Translations under genes and position numbers: made by a program
Origin: Pseudaminobacter sp040045035
GTDB lineage: Bacteria > Pseudomonadota > Alphaproteobacteria > Rhizobiales > Rhizobiaceae
NCBI RefSeq assembly: GCF_040045035.1
Contig: NZ_JBDZDS010000005.1
Location: 248,001-312,000 of the forward strand
Direction of reading: 5' to 3'
Length of the DNA: 64,000 bases
Part shown: piece after piece, positions 1 to 8,206 of the stretch
Layout of the letters: each line of letters starts with the position of its first letter
How positions within the stretch are numbered: position 1 is the first letter of the stretch
Notes under the pieces: generated by a model
The model's input: only the letters and a program-made list of their open reading frames with translations
Databases searched by the model: none
What the model was told of the DNA's origin: nothing

Positions 1-12
1 GAGAGCACGTGC

Positions 13-645
13 ATGCCAACCAAGACGAGCACCACACAGCTGACAGAAACTGCCAAGCCTGGCGAGGCGGGACAGCACCAGCCGCGCGCGGCCGAGCGCA
101 TATTGGGCGTGGCGCGCAACCTGTTCTATCGCCAGGGCATCCGCGCCATCGGCGTCGACGAGATCGTTCGGCAGGCGGGCGTCACCAAGCCGAGCCTCTA
201 CCGCAGCTTTTCCTCCAAGGACGAGCTCGCGGCCACCTATTTGCGCGCCTACGAGGTCGAGTTCTGGGAGCGTTTCGACCAGGCGGTGGCGGCGCATCCT
301 GGCGATCCGCGCAGCCAGATCCGTGCCTTCCTGACCAGGGTCGGCCACCGCGCGGTGCAGCCTGACTATCGCGGCTGCGGCATGACCAATGCGGCGATCG
401 AATATCCCGAGCATGGCCACCCGGCGCGCCTGGTGGGCGAGGCCAACAAACGCGAGCTGCGCCGGCGCCTGCGCGCCATGGCGGCCGAAATGGGCGCGGA
501 AGACGCCGACACGCTGGGCGACGGCCTGCTGCTTCTGATCGAGGGTGCCTATGTTTCCGGCCAGTTGTTCGGCCCCGGCGGTCCCGCTGCTTCCGTCGCT
601 GAAAATGCCGATCGGCTGATTGCCGCAAGCCTGAAGGCGCGTTGA
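13..645 (+). CDS. TetR/AcrR family transcriptional regulator
   Basis: 210 aa. Residues about 25-75 form the TetR N-terminal DNA-binding domain, with GVTKPSLYRSFSSKDEL covering the recognition helix and the turn after it. The rest is the ligand-binding half, in which GCGMTNAAIEYPEHGHP resembles the segment shared by one TetR subgroup. The ATG has GAGAG a few bases upstream. Its target cannot be told: the upstream neighbour lies outside the window and the downstream gene converges on it. No operator palindrome is visible in the few bases before the start. The family assignment is firm; the ligand is unknown. Confidence 0.9.
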   Translation: MPTKTSTTQLTETAKPGEAGQHQPRAAERILGVARNLFYRQGIRAIGVDEIVRQAGVTKPSLYRSFSSKDELAATYLRAYEVEFWERFDQAVAAHPGDPRSQIRAFLTRVGHRAVQPDYRGCGMTNAAIEYPEHGHPARLVGEANKRELRRRLRAMAAEMGAEDADTLGDGLLLLIEGAYVSGQLFGPGGPAASVAENADRLIAASLKAR

Positions 646-670
646 CGAGTGCGTCCGACGCCCGGCGGGA

Positions 671-1873
671 TTACTCCGAGCCCACGAGCCGTTTCGGCTC
701 ATGTTCGGGCAAGAGCTCATCCGTGACCTGCGCGACGCCAGCTACAGGGCTGTCCGTCTGCTCGACCTCGCGCAGCCATTCGCGCCAGATCGCAACCAGT
801 AGCGCCATCAGCACCGGGCCGATGAACAGGCCCAGGAAGCCCATGGTCTTCACGCCGCCGATCAGTCCGAAGAAGGTGGGCAGGAAGGGCAGCTTGATCG
901 GCCCGCCGACCAGCTTCGGCCGCAGCGTCTTGTCGACGATGAACAGCTCGATCGAGCCCCAGGCAAGCAGGGCGATGCCGGCGATCGGCGTGCCGCGCGC
1001 CACCAGATAGGCCGAGACCAGCGTGAACGACAGCGGTGCACCACCGGGGATCAGCGCCATGACGCCGGTCAGCACGCCGAGCGTGACCGGCGACGGCACG
1101 CCGGCGATCCAGTAGGCGATGCCCAGCACCACGCCTTCGCCGATGGCGATCAGCGTCATGCCGGTGACCGTGGAACTGATCGTGGCCGGCACCACGCCGG
1201 AGATCCGATCCCAGCGCGTCGGTAGGATGCGCTCGCCGAGCTTGCCGATCTGCTTGGCGAAGCCCTCGCCGTCGCGATAGACGAAGAACAGCGCGATCAG
1301 CATGAACAGCAGCGTCAGCAGCAGGTTGAAGGCGCCTCCGCCGGCCGCCAGCACGCCGCGATAGATGCTGCCGATATTGGCGCCGCTGACGATCTGGATG
1401 AGCTCGCCGATGGCGCCGGGGTGGCCGATGTAGCGCGTCCACTGCTCGTTGGCCCATTCGCCGACGACCGGGAGTGTGCTGATCCATTCAGGCGTGGGCG
1501 CACCGTTGCGATTGGTCTCGACCGCCCAGGTGAACCACTCGCGAACTTCGTTGACCGTGTAGATGCCGGCCAGAACGATCGGCACCACCAGGAAGGCGAC
1601 TATGAACAGGATCGCCAGCGTGGCGGCAACGGTGCGGTTGCCGGAAACCCCGTCGAGCAGTCTGCGATAGAGCGGCCAGCTTGCAAAAGCGATGACGAGT
1701 GCGGCCAGCACCGGCACCAGGAAGCCATGGAAGAAGTAAATGCCGGCCGCGACGATGAGCACGAGCAGCCAGCGCGCGGCGGTCAGGGGAGGGATGAGCG
1801 GAATACGGGCAGGTGTGGAAAGCCCGAGCAGGCGGGGTTCCCGTTTGGAGGTCCCGGATTCCAGTTCGCTCAA
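671..1873 (-). CDS. AI-2E family transporter (PF01594-type permease)
   Basis: 400 aa integral membrane protein with about eight hydrophobic segments. Family hallmarks are the DKTLRPKLVGG stretch and the GLIGGV...GFLGLFIGPVL segment near the C-terminus. Family members export autoinducer-2 or act as Na+/H+ antiporters; the substrate here cannot be read. I chose a TTG start at 1873 because GAGGAG sits at a good distance before it. A GTG at 1903 would add ten residues but has no clear ribosome-binding site. It converges with the TetR gene and appears to be a single-gene unit. Confidence 0.85.
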   Translation of the reverse strand: MSELESGTSKREPRLLGLSTPARIPLIPPLTAARWLLVLIVAAGIYFFHGFLVPVLAALVIAFASWPLYRRLLDGVSGNRTVAATLAILFIVAFLVVPIVLAGIYTVNEVREWFTWAVETNRNGAPTPEWISTLPVVGEWANEQWTRYIGHPGAIGELIQIVSGANIGSIYRGVLAAGGGAFNLLLTLLFMLIALFFVYRDGEGFAKQIGKLGERILPTRWDRISGVVPATISSTVTGMTLIAIGEGVVLGIAYWIAGVPSPVTLGVLTGVMALIPGGAPLSFTLVSAYLVARGTPIAGIALLAWGSIELFIVDKTLRPKLVGGPIKLPFLPTFFGLIGGVKTMGFLGLFIGPVLMALLVAIWREWLREVEQTDSPVAGVAQVTDELLPEHEPKRLVGSE

Positions 1874-2054
1874 AAGAAAGTTCTCCTCGGCTGGGCGGTG
1901 CACTCTTCACTACCCTGTTGCGCGGGCCGCACCAAGGGGTTTCGCGCAGATATAGGTATTCGCCGGGTCGGGCGAAATGCGGAGCCCGGCCACGGTACGA
2001 TTTAGTGATCATAGCTGCGGAAATGCGCTGCTTTGTGACGATGTGTGCGACCTG

Positions 2055-2081
2055 CTGGCGCGGCTTGTTCTATCGCGCCAG
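2055..2081. other. GC-rich hairpin downstream of metA
   Basis: Eight-base arms CTGGCGCG and CGCGCCAG flank an 11-base loop in the 230-base gap between metA and the permease gene. There is no T-run on either side, so it is at best a weak or factor-dependent 3' end for metA. Nothing else recognisable lies between 1904 and 2102. Confidence 0.3.
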
Positions 2082-2102
2082 TTCGCTCAGCCCAGGCGAG
2101 GA

Positions 2103-3041
2103 TTATGCCATGTCGGGCTGCAGGGGCCTTCCGACATGTTCCAGGTCGTAAGGCGTGGTCTGATAGACTTGGTTGATCCAGTTGCCGAAAAGCAGATGGG
2201 CATGCGAGCGCCACCGGTTGAGCGGTCGGCGGGCCGGATCGTCGTCGGGGTAATACCCGTGCGGCACCTCAATCGGCGTACCGGCGGCCACGTCGCGGTC
2301 ATATTCTTCCTTGAGCGACGTGGAATCATATTCGATGTGGTTGAACATATAGAGCCGGTTGCCGGTCGTCTCAGCCAGCAGGCAGGGGCCGGTCACGTCC
2401 GATTCCATCAACAGGTCCAAGCCCGAGCCCGAGGGAATGTCGGCGCTGCGCACCTCCGTCCAGCGTGAGACGGGAATGGCGAAATCGTCCGAAAAGCCCG
2501 CAAGGTAAGGCGAGGCGGGCGCATTGTTGCTGTGACGGAAAACCCCGAAGGCCTTCTTGTCGAGCGTGTATTTCGGGACGCGATGGAAATGCCAGGCCGC
2601 GGCCATGGCTCCCCAGCAGATGAAGAACGAGGAATGGACGTGGGTGGTCGTCCACTCGAAGATGCGCTTGAGTTCGTCCCAGTAGGTGACTTCTTCGAAG
2701 TCCAGCAGTTCTATGGGCGCGCCGGTGACGATGAACCCGTCGAACTTGCGGTCCCTGACTTCTTCCCAGGTCTGATAGAAGGAGATGAGATGCTCCTCGG
2801 ACGTGTTCTTCGCCTTGTGATTGCCCACGCGCACTAGCGTCAGCTCAACCTGAAGGGGCGAGGCGCCGATCAGACGGGCGAATTGCGTCTCCGTGCGGAT
2901 CTTGTTCGGCATGAGGTTCAGGAGCCCGATCTGCAGCGGACGGATGTCCTGGCGCAGCGCCGTCCGTTCGTCCATCACGGATACGCCTTCGCGTACAAGC
3001 ACCTCGTGGGCAGGGAGCTGATCGGGGATCTTGATCGGCAT
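2103..3041 (-). CDS. metA: Homoserine O-acyltransferase MetA (predicted to use acetyl-CoA)
   Basis: 312 aa, full length for the family. MetA activates homoserine by acylating its hydroxyl, the first committed step of methionine synthesis in the cytoplasm. The catalytic Cys142 is in FFICWGAMAA, and His235 and Glu237 are in NHIEYDS, all at the positions numbered in E. coli MetA. At residue 111 (GAPIELLDF) it has Glu where E. coli has Gly. Glu111 is the known determinant of acetyl-CoA use over succinyl-CoA, so despite its usual name it is probably a homoserine O-acetyltransferase. It is preceded by a SAM-II riboswitch and an intrinsic terminator, and is divergent from hisC-tyrC. Confidence 0.95.
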   Translation of the reverse strand: MPIKIPDQLPAHEVLVREGVSVMDERTALRQDIRPLQIGLLNLMPNKIRTETQFARLIGASPLQVELTLVRVGNHKAKNTSEEHLISFYQTWEEVRDRKFDGFIVTGAPIELLDFEEVTYWDELKRIFEWTTTHVHSSFFICWGAMAAAWHFHRVPKYTLDKKAFGVFRHSNNAPASPYLAGFSDDFAIPVSRWTEVRSADIPSGSGLDLLMESDVTGPCLLAETTGNRLYMFNHIEYDSTSLKEEYDRDVAAGTPIEVPHGYYPDDDPARRPLNRWRSHAHLLFGNWINQVYQTTPYDLEHVGRPLQPDMA

Positions 3042-3052
3042 CGCACAAACTC

Positions 3053-3090
3053 CAAAACAAAAAAGACCGGTGGCGAAATCGCGACCGGTC
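3053..3090 (-). terminator. Intrinsic terminator between SAM-II aptamer and metA
   Basis: On the minus strand the arms GACCGGT/ACCGGTC (3084-3090 and 3065-3071) enclose an inner GCG/CGC stem and an AAAT-type loop, followed by a T-run TTTTTTGTTTT. The T-run ends right at the GGAG ribosome-binding site of metA, so this is a leader terminator and not a gene end. It sits about 20 nt after the riboswitch, which points to transcriptional control. Confidence 0.85.
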
Positions 3091-3109
3091 CGAACGAATT
3101 TGTCGTCAT

Positions 3110-3167
3110 CGGTCCCTTTAGCGACTTATTTAACGTGGCTGCAAGCCGACCGGCCAAATCACCACGG
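3110..3167 (-). promoter_or_regulatory. SAM-II riboswitch (metA leader)
   Basis: The minus-strand leader matches the SAM-II class, which is known upstream of metA in alphaproteobacteria. P1 is CGTGG (3162-3166) pairing with CCACG (3134-3138). Loop CGGTC (3148-3152) pairs with downstream GACCG (3110-3114), forming the H-type pseudoknot P2. The conserved GTGATTTGG, CTTGCAGCC, GTTAAATAAG and GCTAAAGGGA segments are all present. SAM binding should lower metA expression. A terminator follows it. Confidence 0.93.
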
Positions 3168-3292
3168 AACGTCAAGCCTTTTACGTCCGCGCCTGGGCGG
3201 CGTCAACGGCAAAGCTTTTTCTCGACAATCCGCGCCCTGGCGAGTATTTCCCTCGCGTCCCTTTTTGACCTTGGAAAGCCGGATTTTCAGCC

Positions 3293-4405
3293 ATGACGCA
3301 AGCGAATGACATGAGCCGCCCGCAGCCGAAGCCCGGCATCATGGACATCGCCGCATATGTGCCCGGCAAAAGCAGCGCGCCTGCCGGCGTCGCCAAGGTG
3401 CACAAGCTGTCGTCGAACGAAAATCCGCTTGGCGCTTCGCCGGCCGCGATCGAGGCCGTGCGCGACGTGGCCGCACGGCTCGAATTCTATCCCGACGGCT
3501 CGGCGACCAAGCTGCGCGAGGCGATCGGCGAGGTCTATGGCCTGAATCCGGCAAACATCGTCTGCTCGAACGGTTCCGACGAGATCATCGGCCTCCTGGC
3601 GCAGACCTACCTGCAGCCGGGCGACGAGGGCATCTTCACCGAGCACGGTTTTCTGGTCTACCGCATCTACATCCAGGCCGCCGGCGCGGTTCCGGTGGTG
3701 GCCAAGGAAAGCAACGAGACGGCCGACGTCGACGCCATCCTCGCGGCGGTGACCGACAAGACCAAGATCGTGTTCCTGGCCAATCCCAACAATCCTACGG
3801 GCACCTACATCCCTTACGAGGAGGTGCGCCGGCTGCACGCCGCGCTGCCCAAGCACGTGCTTCTGGTGCTCGACGCGGCCTATGCGGAATATGTGCGCCG
3901 CAACGACTATGAGGCGGGCATCGAGCTCGTCTCGAACTCGCAGAACGTGGTCATGACCCGCACCTTCTCGAAGATCCACGGTCTTGGCGGCGCGCGCATC
4001 GGCTGGGCCTATGCGCCGACGCACATCGTGGATGCGCTGAACCGCGTGCGCGGGCCGTTCAACGTCAATGCCGCGGCTATCGAGGCTGGTGTGGCCGCCA
4101 TGCGCGACCGCGCCCATGTCGAGCGCACCGTTGAGCATAACGAGCAGTGGCTTCCCTGGCTTGCGGCACATCTGACGCAACTTGGCCTGAGGGTCACGCC
4201 CAGCGTCGGCAATTTCATCCTCATTCACTTCCCGGACGATGGGAAGCACTCGGCGGCATCGGCCGACGACTATCTGACCGCTCGCGGTTATATTCTGCGG
4301 CGCGTTGCAGGCTACGGTTTTCCCAACGCGCTGCGGATGACAGTCGGAACCGAAGAAGCCAACCGCGGCGTCGTCGCCGCTCTCACCGAGTTTTTGAAAA
4401 GCTAG
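3293..4405 (+). CDS. hisC: Histidinol-phosphate/aromatic aminotransferase
   Basis: 370 aa PLP-dependent class I/II aminotransferase. The NPNNPTG motif is at about 164-170, LVLDAAYAEY carries the PLP-contacting Asp, and the Schiff-base lysine is Lys227 in TFSKIHGLGGARIGW. HisC enzymes transaminate imidazole acetol phosphate in histidine synthesis, and many also act on aromatic keto acids. The gene lies 3 bases before tyrC in the same direction, so it probably serves tyrosine/phenylalanine synthesis at least in part, as the second hisC copy often does in rhizobia. Its promoter must lie in the roughly 120 bases shared with metA. Confidence 0.92.
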   Translation: MTQANDMSRPQPKPGIMDIAAYVPGKSSAPAGVAKVHKLSSNENPLGASPAAIEAVRDVAARLEFYPDGSATKLREAIGEVYGLNPANIVCSNGSDEIIGLLAQTYLQPGDEGIFTEHGFLVYRIYIQAAGAVPVVAKESNETADVDAILAAVTDKTKIVFLANPNNPTGTYIPYEEVRRLHAALPKHVLLVLDAAYAEYVRRNDYEAGIELVSNSQNVVMTRTFSKIHGLGGARIGWAYAPTHIVDALNRVRGPFNVNAAAIEAGVAAMRDRAHVERTVEHNEQWLPWLAAHLTQLGLRVTPSVGNFILIHFPDDGKHSAASADDYLTARGYILRRVAGYGFPNALRMTVGTEEANRGVVAALTEFLKS

Positions 4406-4408
4406 AAA

Positions 4409-5353
4409 ATGTCCGCTCCATTGTTTGAGAAGATCGCCCTCGTCGGCATCGGCCTCATCGGGTCGTCGCTGGCGCGGGTCATTCGCCGTGAAGGCCTTGC
4501 AGGCCATGTCGCCATCGCCACCCGCAGCCCCGACACGCTGAAGCGCGCCGAGGAACTGCAGCTCGGCTCCTCCTACACCACCAGCGCTGCCGAGGCGGTG
4601 AACGACGCCGACCTGGTCATCGTCTCGGTGCCGGTCGGCTCGTCCGCCGCTGTCGCCGAGGAGATCGCGCCGACGTTGAAGCCCGGCGCCATCGTCACCG
4701 ACGTAGGTTCCACCAAGAACTCGGTGATCGCGCAGATGAAGCCGCACATGCCCGCGCATGTGCACTTCATTCCCGGCCATCCGCTGGCGGGTACGGAAAA
4801 ATCCGGCCCCGACGCCGGCTTCGCCGAGCTGTTCGAGAACCGCTGGTGCATTTTCACGCCGCTGCCGGGCACCGACCCGGAAGCGCTGGAGAAGCTGTCG
4901 GAATTCTGGCGGCGCTGCGGCTCCAACATCGACACGATGGACCCCGAGCACCACGACATGGTGCTGGCGATCGTGTCGCACCTGCCGCACATCATCGCCT
5001 ACAACATCGTCGGCACCGCCGACGACCTGCAGACGGTGACCAAGTCCGAGGTGATCAAGTATTCGGCGTCCGGCTTCCGCGACTTCACGCGCCTGGCCGC
5101 ATCGGACCCGACCATGTGGCGCGACGTGTGCCTGCACAACAAGGACGCGATCCTGGAAATGCTGGCGCGGTTCTCGGAGGATCTCGCCTCGCTGCAACGC
5201 GCGATCCGCTGGGGCGACGGCGAAAAACTGTTCGACCTGTTCACGCGCACCCGCACCATCCGGCGCTCGATCATCGACGCCGGTCAGGATATCGACGCGC
5301 CCGACTTTGGCCGCCAGGTCGTCGCGCATCCGGAGAAGCTGGCGAAGGGCTGA
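4409..5353 (+). CDS. tyrC: Prephenate/arogenate (cyclohexadienyl) dehydrogenase
   Basis: 314 aa. The N-terminal Rossmann fold begins VGIGLIGSSLARVI, matching G-x-G-x-x-G. HPLAGTEKSGPDAGF is the conserved substrate-binding segment of TyrA/TyrC proteins, followed by the helical dimerisation domain. It oxidatively decarboxylates prephenate or arogenate in tyrosine synthesis. It starts 3 bases after the aminotransferase stop, so the two are surely co-transcribed and catalyse neighbouring steps. There is no chorismate-mutase or ACT domain. Substrate preference cannot be settled from sequence. Confidence 0.92.
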   Translation: MSAPLFEKIALVGIGLIGSSLARVIRREGLAGHVAIATRSPDTLKRAEELQLGSSYTTSAAEAVNDADLVIVSVPVGSSAAVAEEIAPTLKPGAIVTDVGSTKNSVIAQMKPHMPAHVHFIPGHPLAGTEKSGPDAGFAELFENRWCIFTPLPGTDPEALEKLSEFWRRCGSNIDTMDPEHHDMVLAIVSHLPHIIAYNIVGTADDLQTVTKSEVIKYSASGFRDFTRLAASDPTMWRDVCLHNKDAILEMLARFSEDLASLQRAIRWGDGEKLFDLFTRTRTIRRSIIDAGQDIDAPDFGRQVVAHPEKLAKG

Positions 5354-5374
5354 GCGGCACGCCGCTCAGGTTTT
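5350..5374 (+). terminator. Terminator after tyrC
   Basis: CTGAGCGG and CCGCTCAG form an eight-base stem with a CACG loop that overlaps the tyrC stop codon, followed by GTTTTG. It is placed right to end the hisC-tyrC transcript. Confidence 0.65.
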
Positions 5375-5376
5375 GT

Positions 5377-5403
5377 CTCCTCACCCGGCATCCGGGTGAG
5401 GAG
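5377..5403. repeat. 12-bp perfect inverted repeat, REP-like
   Basis: CTCCTCACCCGG and CCGGGTGAGGAG are separated by only three bases (CAT). There is no T-run. Intergenic palindromes of this CCTCACCCGG type recur in rhizobial genomes as small dispersed elements; membership of such a family here is inference. It sits between the convergent tyrC and DUF2125 genes and could also reinforce termination. Confidence 0.45.
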
Positions 5404-5432
5404 CGTTTCAGCGTGAGCTGACGTCTGCAGGT

Positions 5433-6419
5433 CTACTGCAGCGGCGGCACCTGGCCCAGCTTGATGAAGCCGAGCGAGGCCTTGCCCTTGACGATCTTCA
5501 GCGGCAGCGACGGCGAGCTGCCGAGGATGGAAAGGCCCATGAAGCCCTGGTGGATTTCCCGGCTCTTTTCCGGAAGCACGCCGCCCAGCACTGTCGCAAG
5601 TCCTTGCGGATCGCGCATGGTCACCTTGAACTGGGCGTCGACCAGCCCGTCCTGATCGACCGAGAACGGCCCGCTCAGCGAGATGCCGGTCGTCTCGCTG
5701 GTCGAGAGGTCGAGCGTGCGGATGACGCCGGACTGGCCGCGGAGGCTCTGCGCCCGGCTGGCGATGAGCTGGACGCCGTTGTTGAGGGTGAGGTCAGTCT
5801 CCCCCGACAGAGGCGGCACGGTGCGCCCGTCGACCAGCACAGGGTCGAGGGAGAGGCCGGAGAAGGTGCCGGCAAGGTCGACGTTTTCGCCGTTGGGGCG
5901 CATGTGTCCCTCGAAGGTTTCGACGGTCGCCAGTTGCGCGCCGGCGGCGGTGGCGGCGCGAAGCTGCCTGCCTTCCACCGAGACCCGCTCCGGCAGCGGA
6001 TGGGCCAGCCGCACGCTTGCCCGCAGATTGCCCCAGTCGAACGCCAGCGGCTGCAAATGCGGCACGGCGACACTGGCCGGGCCGTCGAGCTCGGCTATGA
6101 GGTGGGCGGGATCGTAAATCTGGCCCACCGAGCGGAAGCCGCCGGCCGAGACGCTGATGCCCCGCTGGCTGTCTTCGAAGGCGACGTGGTCGCAGAACAG
6201 GCCGAGGCGAAAGGGATAACCGCGCGCCACCGGGTTGGCGCATTCGGCTGTCACGCCGTCGTGGTTCAGCGCCGCGACGCTGGTCTTGGCCTTCGCCTCG
6301 AGCTTGTCGGCGAGGTAGAACCAGCCCGCGGTGTAGCCGACGCACAGGACGACCACCAGGAGTGCCAGCCAAAGGAAGCGGCGGCTGTAGTTTGGCTTGC
6401 GGTTCTCGTCTGACGACAT
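5433..6419 (-). CDS. DUF2125 domain-containing membrane-anchored protein
   Basis: 328 aa. One N-terminal membrane segment (about residues 15-33, FLWLALLVVVLCVGYTAGWF) is followed by a large, beta-rich, presumably periplasmic domain. This is the DUF2125 layout found in rhizobia, next to ChaC-like and tyrC genes as here. The function of the family is not known. I chose the ATG at 6419 (MSSDENRK); an upstream in-frame start would add 41 basic residues that look like non-coding sequence. It is divergent from the cyclotransferase gene. Confidence 0.8.
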   Translation of the reverse strand: MSSDENRKPNYSRRFLWLALLVVVLCVGYTAGWFYLADKLEAKAKTSVAALNHDGVTAECANPVARGYPFRLGLFCDHVAFEDSQRGISVSAGGFRSVGQIYDPAHLIAELDGPASVAVPHLQPLAFDWGNLRASVRLAHPLPERVSVEGRQLRAATAAGAQLATVETFEGHMRPNGENVDLAGTFSGLSLDPVLVDGRTVPPLSGETDLTLNNGVQLIASRAQSLRGQSGVIRTLDLSTSETTGISLSGPFSVDQDGLVDAQFKVTMRDPQGLATVLGGVLPEKSREIHQGFMGLSILGSSPSLPLKIVKGKASLGFIKLGQVPPLQ

Positions 6420-6561
6420 TTTTCGCGTCGATCCTCTTGTCTGGGCGATCTTTTCAGAACCGGGGGCCGGCAAGGCAAAATCCGGTTTCCCCTTTCGGCG
6501 TCGATATTTTATCCATGGCTCCGGGGCAGCGGAGCGCTGCATGCGGAGTTGGCTTGTCGAT

Positions 6562-7083
6562 ATGGGCGATTTTTGGGTTTTTGGCTACGGTTCGCTGATC
6601 TGGCGCCCAGGTTTCGCGCATATCGAGACGCAGCGCGCGCATCTGCACGGATTTCGCCGTTCGCTGTGCGTGCATTCCTACGTCCATCGCGGCACGAAGG
6701 AACGCCCCGGCCTGGTGCTGGGGCTCGACCGCGGCGGCTCCTGCGTGGGCCTCGCCTTCCGCGTGCCGGGCGATCTGCGCGAGGAGGTGGTGACCTATCT
6801 GCGCGAACGCGAACTGGTCACCAACGTCTATGTCGAGCGCACCCATGTCGTGCGGCTCGCCGCCGGCGGCAAGGTGGAGGCACTCTGCTACATCGTCGAC
6901 CGCGCGCATGAGCAGTATGCTGGCAATCTCCACGAGGCAGAGGCGGCGAGCATCGTCGCCGGTGCGGTCGGGCAGTCGGGGCCCAACGAAGAATATGTGC
7001 TCAACACGCTCCAGCACCTGGAAGCGCTCGGCATCCGCGACCACTGGCTGGAGGGCGTGGCGCGGCGGCTCGGCATGGGCTGA
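6562..7083 (+). CDS. Gamma-glutamylcyclotransferase, ChaC-like
   Basis: 173 aa. The N-terminal WVFGYGSLIWRPGF is the signature of ChaC-type cyclotransferases, which cleave glutathione to 5-oxoproline and Cys-Gly in the cytoplasm. The catalytic-acid region is in YLREREL at mid protein. The start at 6562 (MGDFWVF) puts the signature where the family has it. An in-frame ATG at 6541 adds seven residues and cannot be excluded. It stands alone between a divergent DUF2125 gene and the aldo/keto reductase. Confidence 0.85.
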   Translation: MGDFWVFGYGSLIWRPGFAHIETQRAHLHGFRRSLCVHSYVHRGTKERPGLVLGLDRGGSCVGLAFRVPGDLREEVVTYLRERELVTNVYVERTHVVRLAAGGKVEALCYIVDRAHEQYAGNLHEAEAASIVAGAVGQSGPNEEYVLNTLQHLEALGIRDHWLEGVARRLGMG

Positions 7084-7206
7084 GCGCTGCTCGCGCTCAT
7101 GTGACGGGAAAACTCACTCGTTCGGGTTTGAACGATTGTCTGCCGCGGCATAGTTTTCCGTGAGGCCGCACTGACCCTGCGGTCCGGAGAACATGGAGAG
7201 CTGATC

Positions 7207-8154
7207 TTGCAGAAACGACGTCTCGGACGCACCGACCTCGAAATCGCGCCACTGGTGCTCGGCGGGAATGTCTTCGCCTGGACCGCGGACGAAAAAACTT
7301 CCTTCGACCTGCTCGACCGCTTCGTCGCGGCCGGACTCAACACGATCGACACCGCGGATGTCTATTCGCGCTGGGCGCCGGGCCACAGCGGCGGAGAGTC
7401 GGAGACAATCATCGGCAAATGGATGAAGAGCCGCGGCAATCGCCACAAGGTGATCGTCGTCACCAAGGTCGGCTCGGACATGGGGCAGGGAAAGGTCGAT
7501 CTTTCCGCCGCGTACATCGCCCGCGCGGTCGAGGCCTCGCTGACGCGTCTGCAGACCGATTTCATCGACCTCTACCTGTCGCACTGGCCGGATGCGAGCA
7601 CGCCCTACGAGGAAACGCTCGGCGCCTATGAGAAGCTGATCGAGCAGGGGAAGGTTCGCAATATCGGCGCCTCCAACCTCGACGCCGACCAGCTTGGTGC
7701 GGCGCTGAAGGTGGCAAGGGAAAAGGGCTTGCCGCGCTACGACGTGCTGCAGCCGGAGTACAATCTCTATGACCGCGCTAGCTATGACGGTCCGCTGCGC
7801 GACCTCTGCATGGCCGAGGACATCGGCGTCATCACCTATTTCAGCCTGGCCAAGGGCTTCCTGTCCGGCAAATACCGCAGCGAGGCCGATCTCGGCAAAA
7901 GCCCGCGCGGCGAGGGCGTGAAGCAATATCTCGATGCGCGGGGCATGCGCATATTGGCTGCGCTCGACGCGGTTTCCACGCGCCATGCGGCCAAGCCGGC
8001 AGAGGTCGCGCTGGCCTGGGTCATCGCGCGCTCCGGCGTCACCGCTCCGATCGCGAGCGCCACCTCGCTGCCGCAGATGGACAGCCTGATCCGCTCGGCC
8101 GAGTTGAAGCTCGACGCAGCCGACATTGCCGAACTGGACGCGGCGAGTGCTTAA
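7207..8154 (+). CDS. Aldo/keto reductase
   Basis: 315 aa NADPH-dependent oxidoreductase with the (alpha/beta)8 fold. The catalytic tetrad can be followed as Asp and Tyr in DTADVYSRW, Lys in VIVVTKVG and His in LYLSHWPD. The C-terminal PIASATSL region is the cofactor-binding end. The start is a TTG with GGAGAG at good spacing; the ATG 14 bases upstream is out of frame. A bidirectional terminator follows. The substrate is unknown. It most resembles the YajO/general-stress-69 type. Confidence 0.88.
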   Translation: MQKRRLGRTDLEIAPLVLGGNVFAWTADEKTSFDLLDRFVAAGLNTIDTADVYSRWAPGHSGGESETIIGKWMKSRGNRHKVIVVTKVGSDMGQGKVDLSAAYIARAVEASLTRLQTDFIDLYLSHWPDASTPYEETLGAYEKLIEQGKVRNIGASNLDADQLGAALKVAREKGLPRYDVLQPEYNLYDRASYDGPLRDLCMAEDIGVITYFSLAKGFLSGKYRSEADLGKSPRGEGVKQYLDARGMRILAALDAVSTRHAAKPAEVALAWVIARSGVTAPIASATSLPQMDSLIRSAELKLDAADIAELDAASA

Positions 8155-8169
8155 ATATCGATAGAATTG

Positions 8170-8204
8170 AAAAGCCCGTCCCGATCAGTCCGGGGCGGGC
8201 TTTT
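8170..8204. terminator. Bidirectional terminator between aldo/keto reductase and plsC-like gene
   Basis: AAAAGCCCG and CGGGCTTTT, plus an inner CCC/GGG, form a 13-base stem with a single wobble. It is flanked by A on one side and T on the other, so it can end both convergent transcripts. Confidence 0.9.
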
Positions 8205-8206
8205 CT

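Noticed and set aside
3287..5329. A 680-codon open frame antisense to hisC-tyrC
   Set aside because: It spans two convincing genes on the other strand and has the Arg/Val/His-rich composition of a GC-rich shadow frame.
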